Source: Clostridium_F caseinilyticum (GTDB taxonomy: Bacteria; Bacillota; Clostridia; Clostridiales; Clostridiaceae). From it: DNA of 64,000 nucleotides. A program made the position numbers and the translations under genes. The notes under the pieces are model-generated. The model had not been told where the DNA came from. It searched no databases and saw only the letters and a list, made by a program, of their open reading frames with translations. Positions 33,147 through 40,969 of this stretch are shown in pieces (positions within the stretch are counted from its first letter, which is position 1; each line of letters opens with the position of its first letter). The stretch is taken from NCBI RefSeq assembly GCF_046127645.1, contig NZ_CP175919.1. One strand, given 5' to 3'.

Positions 33147-33386
33147 TTAAAATATTGTTATTATTTTCAAATCTTCCTTTACTAAAATATCTTTAAGTAA
33201 TCGACCATCTATGGAAGATTCCACTAGAAATTTATCTATTTCTATATAATATTTACTTTTTCTTTCATTGCCTTTAAATATAGCTCTTCCTTCTTCATAG
33301 TTGCCTATAAAATATTCATTGTTATTATATAGAAATTCAATTTCTCTACCTTGTTTTAGCCATCTTTTAAATTCTTTTATCATCAT
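33147..33386 (-). CDS. Probable immunity protein of the intact toxin
   Basis: 79 residues beginning MMIKEFKRWLKQGREIEF, with a beta-type core (EYFIGNYEEGRAIFKG, KYYIEIDKFL) and no signal peptide. The start overlaps the toxin stop (ATGA), so translation is coupled. Small size and this position fit an immunity protein kept in the cytosol to protect the producer or its kin. No named immunity family recognised. Confidence 0.65.
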   Translation of the reverse strand: MMIKEFKRWLKQGREIEFLYNNNEYFIGNYEEGRAIFKGNERKSKYYIEIDKFLVESSIDGRLLKDILVKEDLKIITIF

Positions 33387-34039
33387 TTAAACCACTTTCC
33401 TCTCATTCCATTTTTCCATTTATGCTTATGAGGAAATGGTTCTTTGCCATTTCCACCATGCCTGTAATCTACATCTAAATCTGCATTGCCACTTTTATCA
33501 TAGTATCTTCTTTGTTTTAGACCTTTACTATCCCTTAAGTCTTTAGATGAATTAGGCCTACCTTTAGTTGATAAACTGCCTCCTGTTTGGACTGAATGAT
33601 TCTTGGTTTTAAGTCCTTTGTTTTTTGAATTGTTATATGCTTGTTCTATTTTATAGATATTTATCCAATTAACGATTTTTTTCCCCATCCAACTTCCAGC
33701 AGAAATAACAGCTCCACCTACTATTATTACTCCAGCAGCAGTTACAACAGCTTGTCCTACACCTGGTATAAAGAAACTACCAGCAAGAGCAGCTACACTT
33801 CTTGGTTTTCTAACTAAATTTCCATTATTTAATTGATTTTGAATATACTCGTTTGCTAATTTTCTTTCTCGCTCTGTTAAATTTAAATCTGGAATTGTAA
33901 TGTCATTGTTTTCATCAAGTAATATTATTTTTTCTTCATTTGATGTGGTACTTGCATAAACTTTTATTGTAGGACTTATATTAATAATTCCTAATACAAA
34001 TATTAATGTTAATGCTATTTTTTTATATAACTTTTTCAT
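33383..34039 (-). CDS. Secreted single-module polymorphic toxin
   Basis: 218 residues. Signal peptide at about 1-29 (KLYKKIALTLIFVLGIINIS, ending VYAS). A helical linker (NLTERERKLANEYIQNQL) leads to a glycine-rich hydrophobic segment (about 82-118, GSFFIPGVGQAVV and GVIIVGGAVISAG) that could insert in membranes. The tip (about 150-218) has GRPNSSKDLRD, QRRYYDKSGNADLDVDYRHG and PFPHKHKW, the His-rich ending seen on many polymorphic toxins (I recall it as toxin type 24, unverified). It is followed by an overlapping immunity gene. The N-terminal two thirds are duplicated in the remnant at 32487-33057. Probably a contact- or diffusion-delivered antibacterial toxin; delivery route unknown. Confidence 0.78.
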   Translation of the reverse strand: MKKLYKKIALTLIFVLGIINISPTIKVYASTTSNEEKIILLDENNDITIPDLNLTERERKLANEYIQNQLNNGNLVRKPRSVAALAGSFFIPGVGQAVVTAAGVIIVGGAVISAGSWMGKKIVNWINIYKIEQAYNNSKNKGLKTKNHSVQTGGSLSTKGRPNSSKDLRDSKGLKQRRYYDKSGNADLDVDYRHGGNGKEPFPHKHKWKNGMRGKWFK

Positions 34040-34442
34040 ATTATCACATCCTTTTTTATATAATATATTTAAATTTTAATATAAACTTTCAACATATTTA
34101 TATTTTTATGAAAAAATAATATCTTTTACATAAAAACTTAATAAACTAAAGACAATAAATAAATCAAAGAGAGATTTAACTTATTGTTTTTAGTTATTCA
34201 ATTTTAAAATGTAAATTACCCATTGTAAATAAAATATACTTTTACCATTATATTATAGAGATTTATGAATATATAAATCTTACCTATATTACAACATACA
34301 TAGTTAGCACATGCACCAAAAATAGTAGTAATTGCTTTAAGAAAAAGATTAGGTAAAGTAAAAGTTAAATAAATATTTAAACATAGAAGCAACTAACATT
34401 TTTACTAGAATATGTTGGTTGTTTAATTGATACTATTTATTA

Positions 34443-34600
34443 TTTTTAATAAATTTATTATTATAGATACCTTTTAATTCAAGACCTACCCACATTAATA
34501 AAGTAGGTATAAATAAAGGAAGAAAAAATACAGTGTTGCTCTTTGAAGTGCTATGTGAGAAACTTTATTAATAAATATATATGGTATCCAAACACCTTAT
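34443..34600 (-). pseudogene. Fragment of a duplicated membrane protein gene
   Basis: The stretch from TTTTTAATAAATTTATTATT to AATAAATATATATGGTATCC parallels 37865-38035 (3' part of the intact gene at 37863) with an internal deletion of about 20 bases and several substitutions. No open frame remains. The flanks 34040-34440 and 34600-34790 show no gene I can support. Confidence 0.55.
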
Positions 34601-34790
34601 AGTCAATGGGAAACCCTTGTATTACTAAATATTCTTAAATTGACAAGAGTCTATCTTCAAAGGGATGGCCTAAATTTGTACTCTTTTGTATCGGTGAAGT
34701 TAAAAGCGTAGGAGCAGGCTCATAAGTCTTACTATTAAGGAATTTTTAGATAAATATAAAAGCACTTTACTTTTAAAAATAAAGTGTTCA

Positions 34791-34823
34791 TGCTGTTAAC
34801 AAAATATTTTTATCACCAGCCTG
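34791..34823. mobile_element. Solo end of an IS1182-family element
   Basis: TGCTGTTAACAAAATATTTT and TATCACCAGCCTG match the transposase-side terminal hairpin of the two IS copies with a few changes. A 22-bp palindrome (34824-34845, AACATTACC/GGTATTGTT arms) touches the end, as at the other copies. No transposase remains. Confidence 0.65.
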
Positions 34824-34843
34824 AACATTACCATAAGGTATTG

Positions 34844-34978
34844 TTATCTTTTTTTAGCTTGTTTTGCTTTTATATACTTAATTATTATATATATTAACTT
34901 AATTATTATATATATTAAAGAAATCCACAAGAGAATATTAAATATAGTCCATAGGGTATTGAATATACTTATATCCAT
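34844..34978 (-). CDS. Small hydrophobic peptide, paralogue 2
   Basis: 44 residues: MDISIFNTLWTIFNI, a long hydrophobic Ile/Tyr-rich helix, then a basic tail (KYIKAKQAKKR). ATG 34978 follows AGGAGGGAAGCTA. It is clearly paralogous to the 38-residue peptide at 28880-28996. Its stop codon lies inside the palindrome that touches the IS end. Confidence 0.55.
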   Translation of the reverse strand: MDISIFNTLWTIFNILLWISLIYIIIKLIYIIIKYIKAKQAKKR

Positions 34979-35139
34979 TAGCTTCCCTCCTATTATTAAA
35001 TATTAATCTTATATATAATATTTATATATTATCATAAAAATTGTATATCTAAAATATGAACATTAATCTCCTCAATCTTAGAGAATATAATAAGTTTGCT
35101 TAAAACTAACTATCCCCCATGAAAATGAGAGAAGAACAA

Positions 35140-35950
35140 TAAACAAAACAAGTATAAAATGTCCTCGTTGTCATTCTTACAAACTATATAAATTCGGATT
35201 GAATAAGCAGGCTAATCAAAAATATCAATGTAAAAAATATAAAAGCCCATTTGCACCTGACCCCATCACCACTAAGCCCAAAAGTAAATATCCAAAGTAT
35301 CTCAAGTGCGGTAAAGCAACTTATCTTCACCATGAATATAAGCACTATAATCGATATAAATGTGGTAACAAAAAGTGTAACCACATAATTTGTTCAATAT
35401 CACAACTTCAACATTAATATGACCTCTAGCTAAGCTGTCTCAGGATCACTTCTCTATTAAGGGAATGATATTCTCCCTACATACCATTTTAACTGCTCTA
35501 ACATTGTATTTTTTTAATAACTCATCAACAAGAGTAATTTCACATTTTTTATTAGTTTGGTCCATATAAAATTTTCACATGTTACTATAGCTAATTGGAC
35601 TAATAAATTTGCTCTCTACTTTAAAGACAAGGCTAACAAGTTTAAGACTAATTTAAATTTGCAATCTGATGATTGACACGCTGACGAAACGGTAGTTTTT
35701 ATTAATGGTAAACGTTGTTATTTATGGTTAGCTATTGACTCTGAAACACGATTTGTTTTAGCATTTCATCTAACAAAATCACGTAATGAGAATTCTGCAT
35801 TTACACTAATAAATCAAGCTAAACAATTTGGAAAACCCTCAAACTTTATAGCTGATAGACTACTTTCATATAACCAAGCTACTGAATGAGTGTAAACGTG
35901 TGGCTGTTCCACCTATATCTAACAACATAACTAATTTTCCTGGTTTGTAA
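35140..35950 (+). pseudogene. IS6-like transposase relic with zinc-finger N-terminus
   Basis: The start reads SIKCPRCHSYKLYKFGLNK, then YQCKKYKSPFAPD and YHHEYKHYNRYKCGNKKCN up to a stop at 35417. About 230 bases later the DDE part reappears (HADETVVFINGKR, YLWLAIDSETRFVLAFHL, FGKPSNFIADRLLSYN) and dies in stops near 35900. A Cys of the zinc ribbon has become Tyr. Several frameshifts separate the parts and the Glu region is missing. This matches the zinc-finger IS6-type transposases common in Firmicutes and archaea. Confidence 0.7.
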
Positions 35951-35979
35951 CTGATTAATATTTATTAATATTTTTAATA

Positions 35980-36012
35980 AACCTGCAAAAATCTACTTTA
36001 TTGTAGGTTTAT
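35980..36012. terminator. Hairpin after the IS6-like relic
   Basis: AATAAACCTGCAA and TTGTAGGTTTATT pair with one mismatch around a 12-base loop, followed by TTTTCC. The stretch 36013-36500 holds no gene I can support; short open frames there lack ribosome sites and family features. Confidence 0.55.
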
Positions 36013-36501
36013 TTTCCATACAATAAAATAATCAAACTTATATAGTTTTCAAAGGACGAGGAATTCTACGAAATATTAAGCTCTTTTATCATATCAACTT
36101 AACAGATTCTCAATTTTAGTTCTAGTGGGTTGCAAAATTCCGCAAGCATTGATTAACCTATCTTTATAGTCATCAATCTTTTATATTTTCCTCCACTACA
36201 ACATAATAGAAATACACCGCATAAATCAAAATACCATAGGAAGATTTTTAACATGTTTTCTATTAATAAAACTAAGCAACTTAACTTTTTTTATGCAGAA
36301 ATAGAGATTATGAACTAACTTCTGTTTTATCACCTTTAATTGATAATGCAACTATTTCATATACCAACTACTGCATTGTTAATACTTTTCCTTGTATTTT
36401 CTACTGAAATAAGAAAGTTTCGTGTTTTTTATAAATCTGTACCTAATGAACCTTTTTTCAGTAGATTTAAAACTACATTTAAAAGCGATATTACTGATTT
36501 A

Positions 36502-36660
36502 TACATAATTGTTCCTTTCTTTGCTTAGCTTTATAATTAACAGTTTATCTATAATATCTTAAGACTTTCATATGATAATTCTTAAGATTACTTAAGAATT
36601 ATTAAGTAATCTTAAGAATATAGCTTTATAATATGCTATGTTATATAGTAACTAGTAATT
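36502..36660. repeat. Duplicate of the promoter region at 40100-40260
   Basis: From GATTTATACATAATTGTTCC to GCTATGTTATATAGTA the DNA parallels 40104-40250, including the first codons of the TVP38-type gene and the TCTTAAGA motifs. Here the motifs are expanded into an 18-bp inverted repeat (ATTCTTAAGATTACTTAA and its complement around six bases). Confidence 0.75.
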
Positions 36661-36673
36661 GAAGGAGAATTTT

Positions 36674-37740
36674 ATGAGAATAAAAAAGAAATCATTATTT
36701 ATAGTAATAATTTTTTTGTTTTTACTTATAAATTCGCAAATATTACGAATGTTAAAAATGTAAAGTGTAAAATAAATACTAATGAAAACATAGCTGGATA
36801 TACTCCAATTCAAATTAGACATACTTATGAATTTGATAAAACAAAAGTTAAGGGTAAGAATCAAAAAATAGCAATTATAATTCCATATGGAAGCCCTACA
36901 ATAAAGAATGATCTTACTATTTTTAATAAACAATTTAATTTAGATCCAATAGAACTTGAAATTTATTATCTCCAAGGGAAAGTTAATATGAATTGGGCTG
37001 TTGAAACATCTTTAGATGTAGAATGGATACATGCTTTAGCGCCTAAATCGTCCATTTTATTAATTGTTACAAAATCAGCTTCTATAAATGATCTTATTAA
37101 TGCTATTGATTATGCTTTAAAAAAGGATGTAAATATTATTTCTATGAGTTGAGGGTTTAATGAATTTAAAGAAGAATTAAAATATGAAAATTATCTTAAA
37201 AATGATAAAATTACATTTATTGCATCTGCAGGTGATAGAGGTTCCCAAGTAAATTGGCCAGTAGTATCTCCAAATGTTTTAAGTGTTGGTGGAACTACAT
37301 TTAAATTAGACATTAACGGAAAAGTGGTTAAAAATGAAATTGCATGGCAAAATTCTGGCGGGCGAACTAGCATGTATATAAAACAACCTTCTTATCAAAA
37401 AGAATATGGAATAAAACATAATACTAAAGCTGTTTCTGATGTATCATTTTTTGCAGACTCTTCAATAGGTGTTGCTGTATACTGTAGTACAAAATATAAC
37501 CCTTCAACATTGGGGTGGATAAAAATGTCAGGCACAAGCTTAGGGTCTCCCGCCTGTTCAGCACTTATTGCTTTGGCTAATGAAAAGAATAAAAAATCCA
37601 TTTTTTATTTATTGGATTTCTATACTCTTTTTTAACTTTAAATATGGGAATTGTGGATATATTAAGCAAAGATTTCAACATAAATATTAGTAGAATCTTA
37701 AGGTTATGATGTTGAACTAAGCTGGTAGTTTTTTTTAGAG
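36674..37740 (+). pseudogene. Secreted sedolisin (S53) protease, broken
   Basis: ATG 36674 follows GAAGGAG and starts a signal-like stretch (RIKKKSLFIVIIFLFLLIN), then a frameshift. The long frame continues GYTPIQIRHTYEF, WAVETSLDVEW (the Glu and Asp of the sedolisin triad), FIASAGDRG (oxyanion Asp) and MSGTSLGSPACSAL (Ser nucleophile). A TGA at about 37150 replaces the Trp of SWG. The C-terminus breaks down after ALANEKN; a GYDVELSW-stop echo lies near 37715. There are at least three lesions, so no active enzyme. Its promoter is a copy of the one at 40.1-40.26 kb. Confidence 0.8.
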
Positions 37741-37862
37741 ACAATAATAAAAAAAGAATTATAGTTATACTTCTTTTTTAATTTAATCTAAAGAATCAAA
37801 CAATGAATTCTTTTCCTTATCGGTATTTTTAAATAAAGGATTGTCTTCTAAGTTAAAACCTT

Positions 37863-38447
37863 TTATTCCTTTTTAATAAATCTATTATTATATACACCCT
37901 TTAATTCAAGCCCTACCCACATTAATAAAGTAGGTACAAATAAAAGAAGAAAAAATACACTATTGTATATTAATGGTGTTGCCCTTTGAAGTGCTATATG
38001 AGTAGACTTACTAATAAATATATATGGTACCCAAACATATATATTGTCAAAGTAAATAGGGAATATTATTTGATTTATTATAATGAGTACTATATAACAA
38101 ATAAAAATTGATAAAAAATCTTTAAGCTTAGATTTATGTTTAATTAATAACATACCAAATACAATATATAAAATTATACATATTCCTCTAATTATATATT
38201 CAGAAGAGTACGCTTGTTCAATAAATTTAGAATAAAATCCACTAGTAGGCTTATTATAAAGGATAATTGAAGAATTACATTCATATAATAGAGGGCTTGA
38301 TTGACATGCCTTTATAATTGCTAATATACTAATAACAGTCTGTACTACAAATGATGTAATATTATTTTTCACAATACTTGGAATGCATTTTGACTTCATT
38401 AGATATATGTATACAACTGTAAATAATAATAATATAACTTGTTTCAC
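37863..38447 (-). CDS. Multi-pass membrane protein of unknown function
   Basis: 194 residues from GTG 38447, chosen because TGAGGAAG lies seven bases upstream; a longer frame to 38504 has no site. There are about five membrane segments, with a central loop (SSPLLYECNSSIILYNKPTSG) and a basic tail (YNNRFIKKE). No family recognised. A damaged copy of its 3' part is at 34443-34600, so the gene was duplicated with its surroundings. It is convergent with the dead protease. Confidence 0.55.
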   Translation of the reverse strand: MKQVILLLFTVVYIYLMKSKCIPSIVKNNITSFVVQTVISILAIIKACQSSPLLYECNSSIILYNKPTSGFYSKFIEQAYSSEYIIRGICIILYIVFGMLLIKHKSKLKDFLSIFICYIVLIIINQIIFPIYFDNIYVWVPYIFISKSTHIALQRATPLIYNSVFFLLLFVPTLLMWVGLELKGVYNNRFIKKE

Positions 38448-38512
38448 AATAACAACTTCCTCACAATAATATTTTAAATTTGAAAATGATGTAATAAACA
38501 ACATATAGATTA

Positions 38513-38680
38513 ATTAAGCTTTTTCCTCTTTTGATACAATGTACCAATTTCCATTTTGATTTTTAACAGTAAATGTTATTGGTACATCAAGGGATCCTCC
38601 CATAGTTTTATTTTGTGAATCTTTTATTTCAACAGAATAAATCATTTTTACAAAAATCAAATTGTTTTTCTTATTTTATA
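38513..38680 (-). pseudogene. Duplicate of the 3' end of the NTF2-like protein gene
   Basis: It matches 29783-29945 with few changes (coding for FVKMIYSVEIKD, SFDVPITFTVKN, NGNWYIVSKEEKA). There is no start; upstream similarity ends around TTATAATTTCAG. Read with the 34443/37863 pair, it shows exchange between the two accessory blocks. Confidence 0.7.
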
Positions 38681-38862
38681 ATTTCAGCAATATATCTATA
38701 CACAAAAAAACTATTAACCCAGTAATAATTACATATAAAAACTCCTTCCTTTAAGGTTACAATATTTATTTTAAATCCTAGTTTTTTAATATATATACTG
38801 TATCATTTTTTAATTTTTAAGTACTATGTTATAAAATCTAGTTTAAATTAAGTATGTTAATA

Positions 38863-39387
38863 TTAAACTTTTTTAAACTTGAGTGTTGATATCATTAGAT
38901 AAGCAAGAACTATTGTTAAAATAATTGATAAGTATATAGATATACTATCACTTGGTATCCATAAAGAAAATAATGCAATAATAGCCCCTGCAAGTGTTAT
39001 CGGTATTCCAGTAAAAATACCATCAAATTCACTCACATTATACTTTGCTAATCTATAACATCCACATATAATATAAGCTATCATAACAATAACTCCCATC
39101 ATTTTAAAATCTGTATCCAACAAATTATATTTTGTAAATATTAACAAAGCAGGAGCTACTCCAAAAGAAACTAAATCTGATAAAGAATCTAGCTCTTTTC
39201 CCAACTTACTTGACACATTAAAAAATCTAGCAATCCTCCCATCATATCTGTCCACGAAAGCAGCTGAAATTATAAATAAGGCAGCACCTAAAAAATCTTT
39301 TTTTAAAATTTCAATTATAGAAAAAATTCCAAATGTTAAATTCATAAATGTTAATATATTTGGTATAAACTTTTTAAACATCCCCAT
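38863..39387 (-). CDS. pssA: CDP-diacylglycerol-serine O-phosphatidyltransferase
   Basis: 174 residues. It has the complete CDP-alcohol phosphotransferase motif D-G-x2-A-R-x8-G-x3-D-x3-D (from DGRIARF to SLSD, residues about 49-71) and five to six membrane helices. SDLVSFGVAPALL is typical of PssA. It makes phosphatidylserine, the precursor of phosphatidylethanolamine. It follows the TVP38-type gene by 54 bases, probably one operon. Start 39387 or the ATG six bases later (39381, better spacing from AGGAGG). Confidence 0.9.
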   Translation of the reverse strand: MGMFKKFIPNILTFMNLTFGIFSIIEILKKDFLGAALFIISAAFVDRYDGRIARFFNVSSKLGKELDSLSDLVSFGVAPALLIFTKYNLLDTDFKMMGVIVMIAYIICGCYRLAKYNVSEFDGIFTGIPITLAGAIIALFSLWIPSDSISIYLSIILTIVLAYLMISTLKFKKV

Positions 39388-39440
39388 ACTCCTCCTTTAT
39401 AAATTAATTAACTATAATCATTATTATTAATTTATTTAAC

Positions 39441-40115
39441 CTATGAAAATTTACTTATTAGCTTATCTTTATAAATTATTCCTAATATGAATAACACCAA
39501 AACTATAAGCGCTATTACTATAAGCGATATATAGTTTCTATTATGAATATTAGCTCCTATAATTACAGAAGTTAAAAGCCAAGGCAATCTAGCAATCAGT
39601 AAAATTCCAAAGAATTTCATTGGTTTAATTGGTGTTAATCCTGCTACATATATTAAAAAATCTTTTGGCAATCCAGGAATAATAAAAAATATAAATAAAA
39701 TAATAGTAAATTTCTTACTATCCATAATATCCAAAATCCACTGAGATTTTTTCTTTTTTATTAATTTTTCTATAAATGAAGCTCCTATTAGTCTAGTGAA
39801 ATAAAAAGCCATAATTGCCCCAAGTAACATCCCCAATACTGTATAAATTAGTCCAAAAGTCATACCATATATGTAACCGCCAGCAACCTGAATTACTTCA
39901 CCTGGAATCGGGGCAATTACAGTTTGTAGTATTTGAAAAAATATAAATAAAAGGGTTCCAAATCTACCAGTAGAAATTATGTATTCCCTAAATTTATCAA
40001 GTGACATAGTAACTTCGAGGATATGTGGTAAATATTTTATGGTTAATGCAATTACTCCTATACTTAATAATGCTAATAATATTCTCAATATTAATACATT
40101 CTTTGATTTATACAT
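39441..40115 (-). CDS. TVP38/TMEM64 (DedA-like, VTT domain) membrane protein
   Basis: 224 residues, six or so membrane helices. The VTT core is visible as APIPGEVIQVAGGYIYG, GLIYTVLGMLLGAIMAFYF and FIIPGLPKDFLIYVAGLTPI. The family includes lipid scramblases or flippases. Linkage to pssA fits a role in moving or balancing membrane phospholipids. It is divergent from the two-component genes across a promoter region with TCTTAAGA repeats. Confidence 0.88.
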   Translation of the reverse strand: MYKSKNVLILRILLALLSIGVIALTIKYLPHILEVTMSLDKFREYIISTGRFGTLLFIFFQILQTVIAPIPGEVIQVAGGYIYGMTFGLIYTVLGMLLGAIMAFYFTRLIGASFIEKLIKKKKSQWILDIMDSKKFTIILFIFFIIPGLPKDFLIYVAGLTPIKPMKFFGILLIARLPWLLTSVIIGANIHNRNYISLIVIALIVLVLFILGIIYKDKLISKFS

Positions 40116-40159
40116 AATTGTTCCTTCCTTTGCTTAGTTTTATAATTAATAGTTTATCT

Positions 40160-40215
40160 ATAACATCTTAAGATTCTCATATGCTGAATCTTAAGAATTC
40201 TTAAGTAATATTAAT
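40160..40215. promoter_or_regulatory. Divergent promoter region with TCTTAAGA repeats
   Basis: CATCTTAAGATTCTC near 40166 and the palindrome CTTAAGAATTCTTAAG near 40190 lie between the TVP38-type gene and the response regulator gene. The motif is kept and enlarged in the duplicate at 36502-36660. It is a candidate binding site for the neighbouring OmpR-type regulator. Confidence 0.45.
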
Positions 40216-40279
40216 AATGTAGTTTTATAGTATGCTATATTATATACTACTAATAAATAGGAGGTGTTTAATAAATACT

Positions 40280-40969
40280 ATGAAGAATATTTTAATTGCA
40301 GATGATAATGACGAAATACGAGAAATAGTTAGAGTTTTATTAGAGAGTGAAGGTTACAATATAATAGACGCTGTAGATGGTGAAGATGCAATAAGCAAAG
40401 TGGATGAAAGCATTGATTTAATAATATTAGATATAGTAATGCCTAAAAAAACTGGATATAAAGCATGTGTGGAAATTCGAGAGAAAACAAGTGCACCTAT
40501 TTTATTTTTAACTGCGAAGTCTCAAGATTCAGATAAATGTATGGCATTTTCTGCTGGAAGTGATGATTATCTATCAAAACCATTTTCATATACAGAACTA
40601 GTATCAAGGGTTAAGGCATTACTTAGAAGATATTATGTATATAAAGGAAAGAATTCAAATTACACAACAAATCCAATTACTATTAACGGATTAAAAATAA
40701 ATCCAACGTCAAATGAAATCTCAATAGATGGGAAAGAAATTATTTTAACAGAAATTGAGTATAATATACTTTTATTAATGTCTCAAAATCGCAGAAAAAT
40801 TTTTTCTGCACAAAATTTATATGAAAGTATTTGGAATGAACCATACTTTTACTCTTGCAACAATACAGTTATGGTTCATATAAGAAATTTAAGAAGTAAA
40901 TTGGAAGTAGATTCACAAAATCCTAAATATATTAAAACGGTTTGGGGAAAGGGGTATAGGATTGAATAG
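40280..40969 (+). CDS. OmpR-family response regulator (VanR-like)
   Basis: 229 residues from ATG 40280 (MKNILIADDND). AGGAGG lies about 14 bases upstream, a little far. An open extension to 40232 would be unusual and contain the ribosome site. The receiver has the phospho-Asp in LIILDIVMP, Thr in FLTAK and Lys in LSKPFS. The DNA-binding wing ends KTVWGKGYRIE. It overlaps the kinase gene by 8 bases. It probably binds the TCTTAAGA repeats upstream and may regulate itself, the TVP38-pssA genes and formerly the sedolisin gene. Confidence 0.92.
   Translation: MKNILIADDNDEIREIVRVLLESEGYNIIDAVDGEDAISKVDESIDLIILDIVMPKKTGYKACVEIREKTSAPILFLTAKSQDSDKCMAFSAGSDDYLSKPFSYTELVSRVKALLRRYYVYKGKNSNYTTNPITINGLKINPTSNEISIDGKEIILTEIEYNILLLMSQNRRKIFSAQNLYESIWNEPYFYSCNNTVMVHIRNLRSKLEVDSQNPKYIKTVWGKGYRIE

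Noticed and set aside
35199..35417. Zinc-ribbon ORF as a stand-alone gene
   Set aside because: It is the N-terminal part of a broken IS6-like transposase whose DDE part continues downstream.
36340..36528. 62-codon plus-strand frame
   Set aside because: No ribosome site and no family features, and its end runs into the duplicated promoter segment; treated as chance.
36652..36933. 93-codon minus-strand frame
   Set aside because: It lies opposite the sedolisin relic, whose frame carries clear catalytic motifs; antisense shadow.
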